A DNA stretch of 64,000 bases from Pseudoneobacillus rhizosphaerae. Its GTDB lineage: Bacteria; Bacillota; Bacilli; Bacillales; Cytobacillaceae. A model generated the notes under the pieces. That model saw only the letters and a list, made by a program, of their open reading frames with translations. It was not told where the DNA came from and made no database searches. Within the stretch, counting starts at the first letter, position 1, and every line of letters starts with the position of its first letter. The position numbers and the translations under genes are program-made. Location: NCBI RefSeq assembly GCF_917563885.1, contig NZ_CAKJTG010000012.1, positions 1-64,000 of the forward strand, in the 5' to 3' direction. Below, piece after piece: positions 55,890-63,776 of the stretch.

Positions 55890-56714
55890 TTAGTCTACCT
55901 TAATAACTCCTATCACATATCCTTCATAGACTACCTCATTTTCCACAACTTCAGGTCCCTCTACTTGATCAGCTCTAATGGAAATATTAGCTAGAACCTC
56001 TACCTTTTCTGCTGGGAATTTACCTGATCTTGACCCTGAATGAATCATCTCTCCATCCACTTTATATGGCTCAGGTGAATAGGTTACATTTGTTTTATTA
56101 GCTTTTGTAATCGTACCCGTTGTCTTATCTATTTCTACAATGACTTGCATCCGAATCGTTGTATGTGATTTTTCGGAAATAACCTCCCTAAACACCAATT
56201 TTTCATTCGAATCACCTAATGACTCCCCATATCTATAAAGAAGTTCATTTGTTTTTTTATCACGAATATCGACTATTGTATAGTCCCCTTCTATTCTTCT
56301 ATCAATAAACACTTCTGCTTTTTTGAAAGGAATTCCAAAATATACATCCTCTATTCCTATTTGATGTTCAGGCAATGCTAAATCAATTGGATCAAGAGTC
56401 TGACTTTGAGTAGGTGCCTTAGTATTAAGATCTGTTTGTTCGGTTGGTGCCCCTGGTTTATCGGAATTGATACTATCTTCAACGAAAGCATTATTAAAAG
56501 TAAAAAACGATATGGCAATTACGGCAGCTGCTGCGGTTGTTGCCAAACCAGCATATACTTTCATCATATTTTTTTCCCACCTTTTTCTCTTTTCGTGTTT
56601 GGCAGAGAACGAATGGATTTCAACAAGCATTTGCTCCTGAACCTGCTTTTGCAAAATAGGCTTCGGTAGTTCTCTTAGCTCGTTTAGTAAGTCATTGTGT
56701 TTTTCGTTTGACAT
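55890..56714 (-). CDS. Putative anti-sigma factor (partner of the ECF sigma)
   Basis: Single-pass membrane protein of 274 residues: a cytosolic part of about 50 residues, a helix (VYAGLATTAAAAVIAISFFTF) and an extracellular domain after a Pro/Gln/Thr linker. The layout matches RsiX-like anti-sigma factors. No zinc-binding HxxxCxxC motif in the cytosolic part. The ATG overlaps the sigma factor stop (TAATG), so translation is coupled, which keeps sigma and anti-sigma balanced. Confidence 0.82.
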   Translation of the reverse strand: MSNEKHNDLLNELRELPKPILQKQVQEQMLVEIHSFSAKHEKRKRWEKNMMKVYAGLATTAAAAVIAISFFTFNNAFVEDSINSDKPGAPTEQTDLNTKAPTQSQTLDPIDLALPEHQIGIEDVYFGIPFKKAEVFIDRRIEGDYTIVDIRDKKTNELLYRYGESLGDSNEKLVFREVISEKSHTTIRMQVIVEIDKTTGTITKANKTNVTYSPEPYKVDGEMIHSGSRSGKFPAEKVEVLANISIRADQVEGPEVVENEVVYEGYVIGVIKVD

Positions 56715-57214
56715 TACATAAACCTCTCTTTCTCTTTTTGTAATGCTTTTATGGCCCTATGAAAGGTTAATCTCACTTTTTCATTCTTCCAATTCAGGAT
56801 CTCCGCCGTTTCCTCTACTGATAATTCTTTAATCCCACGTAGTATGATGACATCTCGATAGTTTTTCTTTAGTTGTTGAATAGCATCGTATAAATCTTTA
56901 TTTGTCTCACTCAATTTTAGAAAACTTTCTGGGGATTTGGATTGGTGCGATTCTTGATTCCCCATTAAGATTAAATTTTTAATTTTCAACCTTTGTTTTC
57001 TCCTTATTTCATCTATGGCTATATGTCTGGCAATACTAAATAGCCATGTCTTCGGACTCGATTTCTCTTCAAAGGAATCCATATTCTTAATTGCCCTAAT
57101 AAAAACTTCTTGTACTAAATCCTCGACATCACTGGATCCAATGTAATAAATTAAAAATTGATATAGATCATTACTATATTGATGAAACCAATCACTTATT
57201 CTAGTGTTAGGCAT
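56714..57214 (-). CDS. sigX: ECF RNA polymerase sigma factor, SigX-like
   Basis: ECF sigma of 166 residues. Region 2 shows DVEDLVQEVFIRAIKNMDSFEEKSSPKTWLFSIARHIAIDEIRRKQRL; region 4 DVIILRGIKELSVEETAEILNWKNEKVRLTFHRAIKAL. Similarity to B. subtilis SigX is strong in both. Start ATG 57214 with GGGGGAT upstream. An ECF-type promoter lies directly upstream, and pssA, a SigX target in B. subtilis, is the neighbour on the same strand. Confidence 0.88.
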   Translation of the reverse strand: MPNTRISDWFHQYSNDLYQFLIYYIGSSDVEDLVQEVFIRAIKNMDSFEEKSSPKTWLFSIARHIAIDEIRRKQRLKIKNLILMGNQESHQSKSPESFLKLSETNKDLYDAIQQLKKNYRDVIILRGIKELSVEETAEILNWKNEKVRLTFHRAIKALQKEKERFM

Positions 57215-57247
57215 GATAAAATCCCCCGGGTTTTTTTAACTACTCAT

Positions 57248-57275
57248 TAGTCGACTGAAACATCTTTTCGTTTCA
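57248..57275 (-). promoter_or_regulatory. ECF-type promoter of sigX (autoregulation)
   Basis: TGAAAC at 57270-57275 and CGACTA at 57248-57253 are 16 bases apart on the minus strand. This matches the B. subtilis SigX/SigW class (TGWAAC, N16-17, CGAC or CGTA). About 35 bases before the start codon. Confidence 0.72.
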
Positions 57276-57301
57276 CTTTTTTTAAAATTTCTCCAAAAAA
57301 A

Positions 57302-57323
57302 AGTAAGCTACTTGTGCAGCTTA
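57302..57323 (-). terminator. Terminator of pssA
   Basis: GTAAGCTGCACAAGTAGCTTAC: an 8-bp near-perfect stem followed by a T run on the minus strand, immediately after the pssA stop. Confidence 0.8.
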
Positions 57324-58019
57324 CTAGTCAATATCTTTTTTATTTTTCCCTTTTACAAATCTATACAGTAAATAGGCAATGTATAAAGGTATAATAATAT
57401 AGATGAGATAAGGAAATTTTTCTTTTGTTTCTCTGTATATAACAAATAGTAATGAGCCTACAAATAACGTAACGATTGTGCCATACTTCGGTAGAGGTAT
57501 TTCTTTAAAGCTCGGAATTCTTATTCTACTAACCATAAGGAAGCAAAGCCCTGTGAATACAACCGTTGTGATGATATTCGGAATTTTGTCTCCAAATAAA
57601 GTAAGTAAGGCAAGGATACCTCCAGCTGCCGTTATCGGGACACCGATAAAATAATTTAAGGAAGTTTTATCAGAACTAATATTAAATCTTGCTAATCGAT
57701 AAGCACCAAACAATGGAAATAATCCTGCGACTGCTAATCCTAATAAACCAAATTGATAAAAATATGTATAATACACTAAAAAAGATGGCGCTACGCCAAA
57801 CGTCACAACATCAGCAAGAGAGTCAAGCTCTTTTCCTAAAGCTCCATTTACCTTTAACATCCTTGCCAATCTGCCATCCATACTATCAAACATCATCCCG
57901 ATGATAATGAGGATGGCCGCATTTTTGTACTCCCCACTCGCTGCAAAGCCAATCGAGAGAAAACCGCAATAAAGATTTCCAATCGTAAGCATGTTTGGAA
58001 TTAATTTAATAAAACGCAC
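57324..58019 (-). CDS. pssA: CDP-diacylglycerol-serine O-phosphatidyltransferase PssA
   Basis: Membrane enzyme that makes phosphatidylserine from CDP-diacylglycerol, the first step to phosphatidylethanolamine. The catalytic motif DG-x2-AR-x8-G-x3-D-x3-D is complete (DGRLAR ... GKELDSLAD, about residues 47-70). Six to seven hydrophobic segments, 231 residues; the C-terminal extension makes it longer than B. subtilis PssA (177). Start is a GTG at 58019 after AAAAGGAGTGAT. Its partner psd is not adjacent. Confidence 0.93.
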   Translation of the reverse strand: MRFIKLIPNMLTIGNLYCGFLSIGFAASGEYKNAAILIIIGMMFDSMDGRLARMLKVNGALGKELDSLADVVTFGVAPSFLVYYTYFYQFGLLGLAVAGLFPLFGAYRLARFNISSDKTSLNYFIGVPITAAGGILALLTLFGDKIPNIITTVVFTGLCFLMVSRIRIPSFKEIPLPKYGTIVTLFVGSLLFVIYRETKEKFPYLIYIIIPLYIAYLLYRFVKGKNKKDID

Positions 58020-58109
58020 TAGTAGATATCACTCCTTTTAAAGTTTCACCTATGTTATCATGTATTAATTTTAGCAATATAATCCATTCTTTAACTTTAA
58101 GTTTTATCT

Positions 58110-58118
58110 ATTATAGCA
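58110..58118 (-). promoter_or_regulatory. Extended -10 promoter of pssA
   Basis: TGCTATAAT on the minus strand, about 90 bases upstream of the start codon, with no clear -35. I saw no ECF-type promoter in front of pssA. Confidence 0.4.
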
Positions 58119-58185
58119 TTTATTTCATTTCCCTGCTTACTATACTCAGAAAAATCACGACAGGTTTCCTGTGAAAAGCCAAAGC

Positions 58186-58236
58186 AAAAGAGACTAATTC
58201 AAAGATCGTTAAAAAACGATTTTTAAATTAGCCTCT
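58186..58236 (-). terminator. Terminator of the XRE regulator gene
   Basis: AGAGGCTAATT and AATTAGTCTCT arms with an inner AATCGTT/AACGATC pair, followed by TTTTGC on the minus strand. Confidence 0.75.
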
Positions 58237-58259
58237 TATTATTTACCATATGTAGACAT

Positions 58260-58457
58260 TTATATTGATACGTCACCAATTTTAAAGCTCCAATTAAATG
58301 CTTTTGTGATTTTTTCTAATATAGAGATTTGTGGGTCGATTAAGCCTTGTTCAAGCTTTGTAACAGTTTCAGTATCTAAACCAACCACATTAGCAAATTC
58401 TTCTATTTCTAATCCTTTTAAAGTTCTCATATTCTCTACTTGTTGTGCGATTGTCAT
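58260..58457 (-). CDS. Small XRE-family HTH regulator
   Basis: Sixty-five residues forming just one Cro/C1 helix-turn-helix: EEFANVVGLDTETVTKLEQGLIDPQISILEKITKAF, with the recognition helix near residue 31-38. AAAGGTGTGG upstream of the ATG. It has its own promoter and terminator, so it is separate from the microcompartment operon, though it could still act on neighbours. Target unknown. Confidence 0.88.
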   Translation of the reverse strand: MTIAQQVENMRTLKGLEIEEFANVVGLDTETVTKLEQGLIDPQISILEKITKAFNWSFKIGDVSI

Positions 58458-58499
58458 TTTTCCACACCTTTCTATGATGTAAGCGGTTACTTAAGAACA

Positions 58500-58528
58500 A
58501 TTATACTAGATTTACTATTCTTTTTCAA
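58500..58528 (-). promoter_or_regulatory. Sigma-A promoter of the XRE gene
   Basis: TTGAAA at 58523-58528 and TATAAT at 58500-58505, exactly 17 bases apart on the minus strand. About 40 bases upstream of the start codon. Confidence 0.8.
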
Positions 58529-58560
58529 TAACTCAAAGATTCAGAAATAAAATAAAGTTA

Positions 58561-58584
58561 AGGCCCTTAAATTTTTAAGGGCCT
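58561..58584 (-). terminator. Terminator of the microcompartment operon
   Basis: AGGCCCTTAAA and its complement with a two-base loop centre, 20 bases after deoC, followed by TAACTTTATTTT on the minus strand. Confidence 0.8.
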
Positions 58585-58603
58585 GTAGAATATTTTAAAA
58601 AGG

Positions 58604-59407
58604 TTAATAACTTCCTGTTCCTTTTTCACCTTTAACAATTGCAATACCAGCACTAGCGCCAATACGTGTTGCTCCAGCTGCTACTAATTTACGTGCTGTG
58701 TCTAAATCACGAACACCAGCAGATGCTTTAACACCAATATCTGGTCCTACTGCTTCACGCATTAAGGCAATATCTTCTGGAGTTGCAACTCCAGGACCAA
58801 ATCCTGTTGAAGTTTTTACAAAGTCCGCTCCAGCCATTTTTGCTAGCATACAAGCTTTTTTCTTTTCTTCGTCTGTTAAGAAACCAGTTTCGATAATGAC
58901 TTTTAAGATAGCCTGACCTTTAATGGCTAATACTAATCCTTCAATATCCTTCTTTACCGTTTCGTAATCACCAGATTTTAAAGCACCAATGTTTATAACC
59001 ATATCGATTTCGGTTGCTCCGTCTGCTAACGCATCACGTGCTTCAGAAACTTTTGTGAATGTGCTAGTTGCCCCTAATGGGAATCCTACAACTGTCGTAA
59101 TACCAACCTTGCTTCCTTTTAAAACTTCAGCAGCTGTACGAACCCAGTATGGATTCACACAAACAGTTGCGAAATTGTACTCGATTGCTTCCTTACAAAT
59201 TTGCACGATTTGTTCCTTTGTGCTTTCAGGCTTTAATAATGTATGATCAATCAGTCGGGCCACCTGTGGTCCAGTAATGACTTTGTTGTCAAAGTAAGAT
59301 GATTGTGTTGTGCTAACAGCTTGAGGGGCTGGTTGGCTTGCACCTGCATTCGTAATTTGAGTCATTACTTGTTCTGTAATTTGTTTAATCAATAATTCCA
59401 TGTCCAA
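58604..59407 (-). CDS. deoC: Deoxyribose-phosphate aldolase with encapsulation peptide
   Basis: Class I aldolase splitting 2-deoxyribose-5-phosphate into acetaldehyde and glyceraldehyde-3-phosphate. The Schiff-base lysine lies in [12 protein letters not shown] and the second lysine in [10 protein letters not shown]. The first 18 residues ([18 protein letters not shown]) form an amphipathic helix joined by a flexible Ala/Gln/Thr/Ser linker, the form of peptides that target enzymes into microcompartments; cytosolic DeoC proteins start close to the [10 protein letters not shown] block at about residue 50. The TTG at 59407 fits GGAGGTGAG best. Last gene of the BMC operon. Confidence 0.94.
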   Translation of the reverse strand: MDMELLIKQITEQVMTQITNAGASQPAPQAVSTTQSSYFDNKVITGPQVARLIDHTLLKPESTKEQIVQICKEAIEYNFATVCVNPYWVRTAAEVLKGSKVGITTVVGFPLGATSTFTKVSEARDALADGATEIDMVINIGALKSGDYETVKKDIEGLVLAIKGQAILKVIIETGFLTDEEKKKACMLAKMAGADFVKTSTGFGPGVATPEDIALMREAVGPDIGVKASAGVRDLDTARKLVAAGATRIGASAGIAIVKGEKGTGSY

Positions 59408-59437
59408 CTGAACTCACCTCCGTAAAAACTTTAAGTT

Positions 59438-59704
59438 TTATGCTTCTAAGTAGTCAATAATACCAACTATTATGGCGTCGACGGCTGCATCGGGCTTTTT
59501 TAATATGTCCCGAGCAGCGCCGCCTTCTTCTAAAATTAATACAATGTCACCAATTCCCGCTTGGGCTGCATCGACAGCCATAAACGAATCACCGATTGAT
59601 TTTCCATCGATATCAATGGGTTCTACTACCATAAACTTCAAGCCATTATGGCTCGGCGTTTTAATGGATGAGACAACATTTCCAATTACTCTAGCAACTT
59701 TCAT
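59438..59704 (-). CDS. BMC pentameric vertex shell protein (EutN/CcmL), copy 3
   Basis: Eighty-eight residues: MKVARVIGNVVSSIKTPSHNGLKFMVVEP is the EutN/CcmL opening, with AVDAAQAGIGDIVLILEEGGAAR and a C-terminal AIIVGIIDYLE. Such proteins form pentamers capping shell vertices. It starts two bases after the BMC-H stop and has no ribosome binding site of its own, indicating translational coupling. One of three EutN-type genes in the operon. Confidence 0.94.
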   Translation of the reverse strand: MKVARVIGNVVSSIKTPSHNGLKFMVVEPIDIDGKSIGDSFMAVDAAQAGIGDIVLILEEGGAARDILKKPDAAVDAIIVGIIDYLEA

Positions 59705-59706
59705 TA

Positions 59707-59982
59707 TTAAGCAAGTTGAGGTAAGATTTTCTCGATATCTGAATGTGGTCTTGGGATTACGTGTACAGAAAGTAATTCTCCAACACGGCTAGCTGCATCC
59801 GCTCCAGCTTCTGTTGCAGCTTTAACTGCGCCAACATCTCCGCGAACCATTACACAGATTAAGCCTCCGCCAACATTTACTTTACCGATTAATGTTACGT
59901 TTGCTGCTTTTGTCATTGCGTCTGCTGCTTCAACTGCTCCAACTAAACCTTTTGTTTCGATCATTCCTAATGCGTTACTCAT
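59707..59982 (-). CDS. BMC-H hexameric shell protein, copy 2
   Basis: Ninety-one residues, a single BMC domain: [30 protein letters not shown], then [18 protein letters not shown] and [14 protein letters not shown]. Builds hexagonal tiles of the shell facets. Residues facing the pore differ from the other BMC-H (GGGL against GAGL), which may change what passes through. Good GGAGGAA site. Confidence 0.96.
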   Translation of the reverse strand: MSNALGMIETKGLVGAVEAADAMTKAANVTLIGKVNVGGGLICVMVRGDVGAVKAATEAGADAASRVGELLSVHVIPRPHSDIEKILPQLA

Positions 59983-59985
59983 TTT

Positions 59986-60267
59986 TTATTCCTCCATTTT
60001 TCGTATATGATAGTGTTCAATAATTCCTAATATCCCTGCATCAGAGGCTGTTAGTTCTCTATCAATAGGGAGAGACGATTCCTTGCTTTTTGCCATATAA
60101 ACCAAGTCTCCTTGGCCAGACTGACGAATGGTATCGATCGCGATAATCGGCTTTCCTTTTGGTTCCAAGTCATCCGTCAATGGTTGAACCACAAGTAATT
60201 TCAGACCTATTAAGCTTTCATCCTTTTGGCTGCACACGACATTTCCAATGACTTTACCAATAAACAT
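59986..60267 (-). CDS. BMC pentameric vertex shell protein (EutN/CcmL), copy 2
   Basis: Ninety-three residues starting MFIGKVIGNVVCSQKDESLIGLKLLVVQPL, with IAIDTIRQSGQGDLVYMAKSKE and a C-terminal AGILGIIEHYHI. Same fold as the other two EutN proteins but with distinct sequence. Starts six bases after rpiB with a weak AGGTAA site. Confidence 0.94.
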   Translation of the reverse strand: MFIGKVIGNVVCSQKDESLIGLKLLVVQPLTDDLEPKGKPIIAIDTIRQSGQGDLVYMAKSKESSLPIDRELTASDAGILGIIEHYHIRKMEE

Positions 60268-60273
60268 CCTGAT

Positions 60274-60738
60274 TTACCTGCTTTCGCGCTTAATAAAACG
60301 ACTCTCGATTTCCATAATTTTGGTTACACGCTTATCATGTCTGCCACCTTCAAAAACTGTTTCTAGCCAAGTTTTAGTCATTTGCAGAGCTAATCCTTGT
60401 CCTAGAAGTTGTCCTCCGATAGAAAGAACGTTGGCGTTATTGTGTAAACGGCTATTCATGACCGATGAGAGATCCCAACATACTGCAGCACGTACACCTG
60501 GAATTTTATTTAATGTCATTCCACTTCCAATTCCAGCGCCATCGATCATGATGCCAACATAATCATCATGAGTGGCTACACATTCCCCAACAAGGAAGGC
60601 AACATCTGGATAATCAACGGCTTCATGATTATGACAACCAAAATCAATAAATTGATAGCCTAAGCTTGTAAGCTGTTTCTTTACAGCTTCTTTTAATTCA
60701 AACCCACCGTGATCACTGCCGATTGCAACTTTCTTCAT
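60274..60738 (-). CDS. rpiB: RpiB-type sugar-phosphate isomerase, BMC-associated
   Basis: RpiB/LacAB-fold isomerase of 154 residues, expected to interconvert ribose-5-phosphate and ribulose-5-phosphate or a related sugar phosphate. MKKVAIGSDHGGFELKE at the start and MNSRLHNNANVLSIGG near 90-105 are diagnostic. The usual catalytic Cys-Gly-Thr-Gly motif is IDGAGIGSGMT (near residue 64), so the catalytic cysteine is replaced by Asp. No obvious encapsulation peptide. AAAGGGGGG site, in the middle of the BMC operon. Confidence 0.92.
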   Translation of the reverse strand: MKKVAIGSDHGGFELKEAVKKQLTSLGYQFIDFGCHNHEAVDYPDVAFLVGECVATHDDYVGIMIDGAGIGSGMTLNKIPGVRAAVCWDLSSVMNSRLHNNANVLSIGGQLLGQGLALQMTKTWLETVFEGGRHDKRVTKIMEIESRFIKRESR

Positions 60739-60751
60739 TGTTTCCCCCCCT

Positions 60752-61582
60752 TTAACAGAACGCTGAAATTATTTTTTTGAAATCGTCTGCCTTTAAGCTT
60801 GCTCCACCGACTAATAAACCGTCGATATCGTTCATCGCACTATAATCTTTTGCATTATCTGGTTTTGCAGAACCACCATATAAAATAGGTAATTGGTTAG
60901 CTAGTATTCCAAAATGCTTGATTAAGACAGATCGGATAAATTGATGTACTTCCTGCGCTTGTTCAGGTACTGCTGATTGTCCTGTTCCAATAGCCCAAAC
61001 AGGCTCATAAGCAATGATGACTTTCGATATATCATTCATATTTAGAAGTGCAGTTAAAACCTGCTTCTCTACAACAGAATTTGTTTTTCCCTGCTTGCGC
61101 TCTTCTTCCGTTTCCCCAACACAAAGGATTGGAATTAAGCCAGTCTCTAAGGATTGTCTCACTTTTTGATGAATAAACTCATTCGATTCACCAATCGCTC
61201 TTCTTTCTGAATGGCCAATAATAACATAATGACAACCAACATCGAGAAGCTGATCCGCAGATACATCACCGGTGTAGGCACCAGATTTTTCGGCATGTAC
61301 ATTTTGTGCCCCTAATGTAAACGAACGATTTTGCTGCTTTTTCAGGGCGTCTAAAATATAAAGATACGGTGAAGGTGGGCATACTACTACTTCTGCAGAA
61401 AAGGATTCGGTTCCAAAATCATCCACAAACTTGGAAATTGATGCTAAAGTCATATTCATTTTCCAATTTGCTACTACTACTGGTTTGATTCTTTCAAACG
61501 ATACGGGACTTGTCTGAAGAGAATTGGTTACTACTTGTCTAACAATCTTTTCTATATAACTCTCAATATTTGATTGAGTCAT
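60752..61582 (-). CDS. tpiA: Triosephosphate isomerase with encapsulation peptide
   Basis: Interconverts glyceraldehyde-3-phosphate and DHAP. Catalytic residues intact: Lys in ANWKMNMT (near residue 40), His in IIGHSERRAIGE (near 123) and Glu in YEPVWAIGTG (near 196), with LYGGSAKPDN phosphate loop. Compared with housekeeping enzymes it has about 30 extra N-terminal residues whose first part (IESYIEKIVRQVVTNSL) is an amphipathic helix, as in the other two enzymes of the operon. This indicates a shell-targeted paralogue, not the glycolytic copy (which normally lies in the gap-pgk cluster). Confidence 0.93.
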   Translation of the reverse strand: MTQSNIESYIEKIVRQVVTNSLQTSPVSFERIKPVVVANWKMNMTLASISKFVDDFGTESFSAEVVVCPPSPYLYILDALKKQQNRSFTLGAQNVHAEKSGAYTGDVSADQLLDVGCHYVIIGHSERRAIGESNEFIHQKVRQSLETGLIPILCVGETEEERKQGKTNSVVEKQVLTALLNMNDISKVIIAYEPVWAIGTGQSAVPEQAQEVHQFIRSVLIKHFGILANQLPILYGGSAKPDNAKDYSAMNDIDGLLVGGASLKADDFKKIISAFC

Positions 61583-61598
61583 GATTGATTACACCTAC

Positions 61599-61871
61599 TT
61601 AAGCTTTCGGTAAAATGCCTTCCACTTCGCTATTCGGTCTAGGAATAACATGAACAGAAACTAATTGTCCTACACGACCAGCTGCTTCAGCTCCAGCTTC
61701 AGTAGCCGCTTTAACGGCTCCTACATCACCACGAACCATTACACTAACTAGTCCTGCTCCAATCATTTCTTTACCTACAAGTGTTACATTAGCCGCTTTT
61801 ACCATTGCATCTGCCGCTTCAATTGCACCAACTAAACCTTTTGTTTCAATCATTCCTAATGCTTCTCTCAT
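61599..61871 (-). CDS. BMC-H hexameric shell protein, copy 1
   Basis: Ninety residues from the ATG at 61871, which has CAAGGAGGAA at ideal spacing: [34 protein letters not shown] and [16 protein letters not shown]. The frame stays open upstream to an ATG at 61991 that also has a ribosome binding site (GTGAGG, eight bases away), which would add a 40-residue basic Asn/Lys/Gln-rich tail. The short form is taken as primary; the long form may also be made. First shell-tile gene after the aldehyde dehydrogenase. Confidence 0.95.
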   Translation of the reverse strand: MREALGMIETKGLVGAIEAADAMVKAANVTLVGKEMIGAGLVSVMVRGDVGAVKAATEAGAEAAGRVGQLVSVHVIPRPNSEVEGILPKA

Positions 61872-61991
61872 GTGTGTTCCTCCTTGTACAATATTAGTTG
61901 TAGAAGCTGAAGCTTTTTGCCTCGGCTTTTTCACTACGTCCTTCCCAGATTTGGGTTGGCGTTTGTTCGAGTTATTCGCATTCTCAGACAT
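61872..61991 (-). CDS. In-frame N-terminal extension of BMC-H copy 1 (possible long form)
   Basis: Forty codons ([19 protein letters not shown] onward, then [20 protein letters not shown]) continuous with the BMC-H frame and preceded by GTGAGGTTACGTAG. Rich in Asn, Lys, Ser, with no hydrophobic run, so a flexible basic tail. If translated it would give a 130-residue shell protein. Composition looks coding rather than random, but no independent evidence. Confidence 0.5.
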
Positions 61992-62035
61992 CTACGTAAC
62001 CTCACTTAATCTTGCAGTTTTCACAAATCTATTGA

Positions 62036-63460
62036 TTAGACGATTCTAAAACCATCGACAAGCACGCAACGTCTTTGGCGACTAAAGGATCTAGCTGAGG
62101 TTAATCCTTCACCTGTTGGGCCAGCAATGGTCAAAGTTGTAAAGCCTTCAGCTCCAAAACCTAGCCCTGAATAGGAAGGGCCATTTTTAACAAAAATCGT
62201 CGCTTGAATTTCACGAGCCATTTTTGTTAAATTCGTAATGTTTTGTGAGTGCATAATAGCCGTATGACGATTCCCTTTTTCTGCTTTTACAGCCATTTCA
62301 ATCGCAGTATCGACGTTGGCAACTTTGACGATTGGTAAAATCGGCATTAGCATTTCAGTCCAAATTAAAGGATGGTCAAAAGTTGTTTCCGCAATAACAA
62401 GTCGAACGGATGAATCTACCTTTTTTCCAATTGCAGCTAATAGAACTTCTGCATCTTTCCCAATGAAATCACGGTTCGGATAAAACTTTCCGTCCTTCTC
62501 AACTAAAATGACCTTTAATAATTTATCTAATTCAAAGCCTTTTAGTTCAATTGCACCGTTTTTAATCATTTCCTGTTTAAGGGTGTTAGCCACCTTATCG
62601 ATGACAAAAACTTCTTTCTCAGCAGTACAAAGAACGTTGTTATCGAAGCTTGCGCCATTCACGATATCTTTACCAGCTTTAGCAAGATTCGCCGTTTCAT
62701 CAACCACTACTGGTGGATTCCCAGGACCTGCTGCGATAACCTTTTTACCTGTTTTCATCGCCGCCTTCACGACGATTCCTCCACCTGTTACAACTAGGAC
62801 ACGAATAGCAGGATGGTTCATTACTTGATTGCTAGTTTCTAAGTTAGGGGATGCCACTGCAGTTAACACGTTTTCAGGTCCGCCAGCTTGAACAATCGCC
62901 TTGTTTAACAGTTTTAACGTCTGTAGAGAAACTTTTTTCGCACTTGGATGTGGGTTGTACACTACCACATTACCTGCAGCAACTAATGAAATACTATTAT
63001 TAATTAATGTTGCCGCTGGGTTCGTAGACGGAGTAATCGATCCAACAATTCCAAATGGAGCATATTCAACTAAAGTCATACCATCGTCACCTGTGTAGGT
63101 AGTGCTAACTAAATCTTCTACCCCAGGTGTTTTGTTAGCTGCTAACAGATTCTTAGAAATTTTATCTTCCACTCTTCCTAGACCTGTTTCCTCCACAGCC
63201 ATTTTGGCTAATTCCTCTGCATGTTGGATACTAATATCGCGCATTGCCTGAATCATTTTTCTACGGCTTTCAAGTGATACACTTCGCATTTTCGATTCAG
63301 CCATTTTTGCTGCGTTTACTGCTTCCTCTACTGTCGTAAAAACACCATTCCCAAGGGCAATTTCAGATGCAGGATTGGAAATATTCGCGCTAGATTCACC
63401 AGTCATATTGGCAAGAACCTGTTCAACTAGCTTTTGAATATCCTTTTCACTAATTTGCAT
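62036..63460 (-). CDS. CoA-acylating aldehyde dehydrogenase (PduP/EutE type) with encapsulation peptide
   Basis: Oxidises acetaldehyde (or another short aldehyde) with NAD+ and CoA to acyl-CoA. The active cysteine is in NNVLCTAEKEV, with PGNPPVVVD for cofactor binding and EMLMPILPIVKV near residue 425. The first 20 residues (MQISEKDIQKLVEQVLANMT) form an amphipathic encapsulation helix before the ALGNGVFTTVEEAV start of the enzyme. 474 residues. Start after AAAGGGGGG. It removes the acetaldehyde DeoC produces. Confidence 0.95.
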   Translation of the reverse strand: MQISEKDIQKLVEQVLANMTGESSANISNPASEIALGNGVFTTVEEAVNAAKMAESKMRSVSLESRRKMIQAMRDISIQHAEELAKMAVEETGLGRVEDKISKNLLAANKTPGVEDLVSTTYTGDDGMTLVEYAPFGIVGSITPSTNPAATLINNSISLVAAGNVVVYNPHPSAKKVSLQTLKLLNKAIVQAGGPENVLTAVASPNLETSNQVMNHPAIRVLVVTGGGIVVKAAMKTGKKVIAAGPGNPPVVVDETANLAKAGKDIVNGASFDNNVLCTAEKEVFVIDKVANTLKQEMIKNGAIELKGFELDKLLKVILVEKDGKFYPNRDFIGKDAEVLLAAIGKKVDSSVRLVIAETTFDHPLIWTEMLMPILPIVKVANVDTAIEMAVKAEKGNRHTAIMHSQNITNLTKMAREIQATIFVKNGPSYSGLGFGAEGFTTLTIAGPTGEGLTSARSFSRQRRCVLVDGFRIV

Positions 63461-63478
63461 TCTCTAGGTCCCCCCTTT

Positions 63479-63772
63479 TCAACTTTTTTCAAATGTTAAT
63501 TTACCTTCAATTTCCACTTGATCGATGATTCCAATAATCGCAGCATCTACAGGTGTTCCATTTGTCACAATGGTTTGCCTTGCAGAAGAGCCACTAACAA
63601 CCATGACCACTTCGCCTTTACCAGAGCCAACTGTATCAATCGCGATAACGGGCTTGCCATCTGGCTGAATGGAGATTAAATCAAGCGGTTGAACAATTAA
63701 TAGCTTTTTCCCTTGCAGCTTTTCAGCTTTCATCGTTGACACTACATTTCCGATTACTTTACCAATTATCAT
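63479..63772 (-). CDS. BMC pentameric vertex shell protein (EutN/CcmL), copy 1
   Basis: Ninety-seven residues: MIIGKVIGNVVSTMKAEKLQGKKLLIVQPL, AIDTVGSGKGEVVMVVSGSSAR and AIIGIIDQVEI. Closest in plan to the rpiB-adjacent copy. AAAGGAG site shared with the end of the gene upstream, whose stop lies four bases before this ATG. Confidence 0.95.
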   Translation of the reverse strand: MIIGKVIGNVVSTMKAEKLQGKKLLIVQPLDLISIQPDGKPVIAIDTVGSGKGEVVMVVSGSSARQTIVTNGTPVDAAIIGIIDQVEIEGKLTFEKS

Positions 63773-63776
63773 GCGG

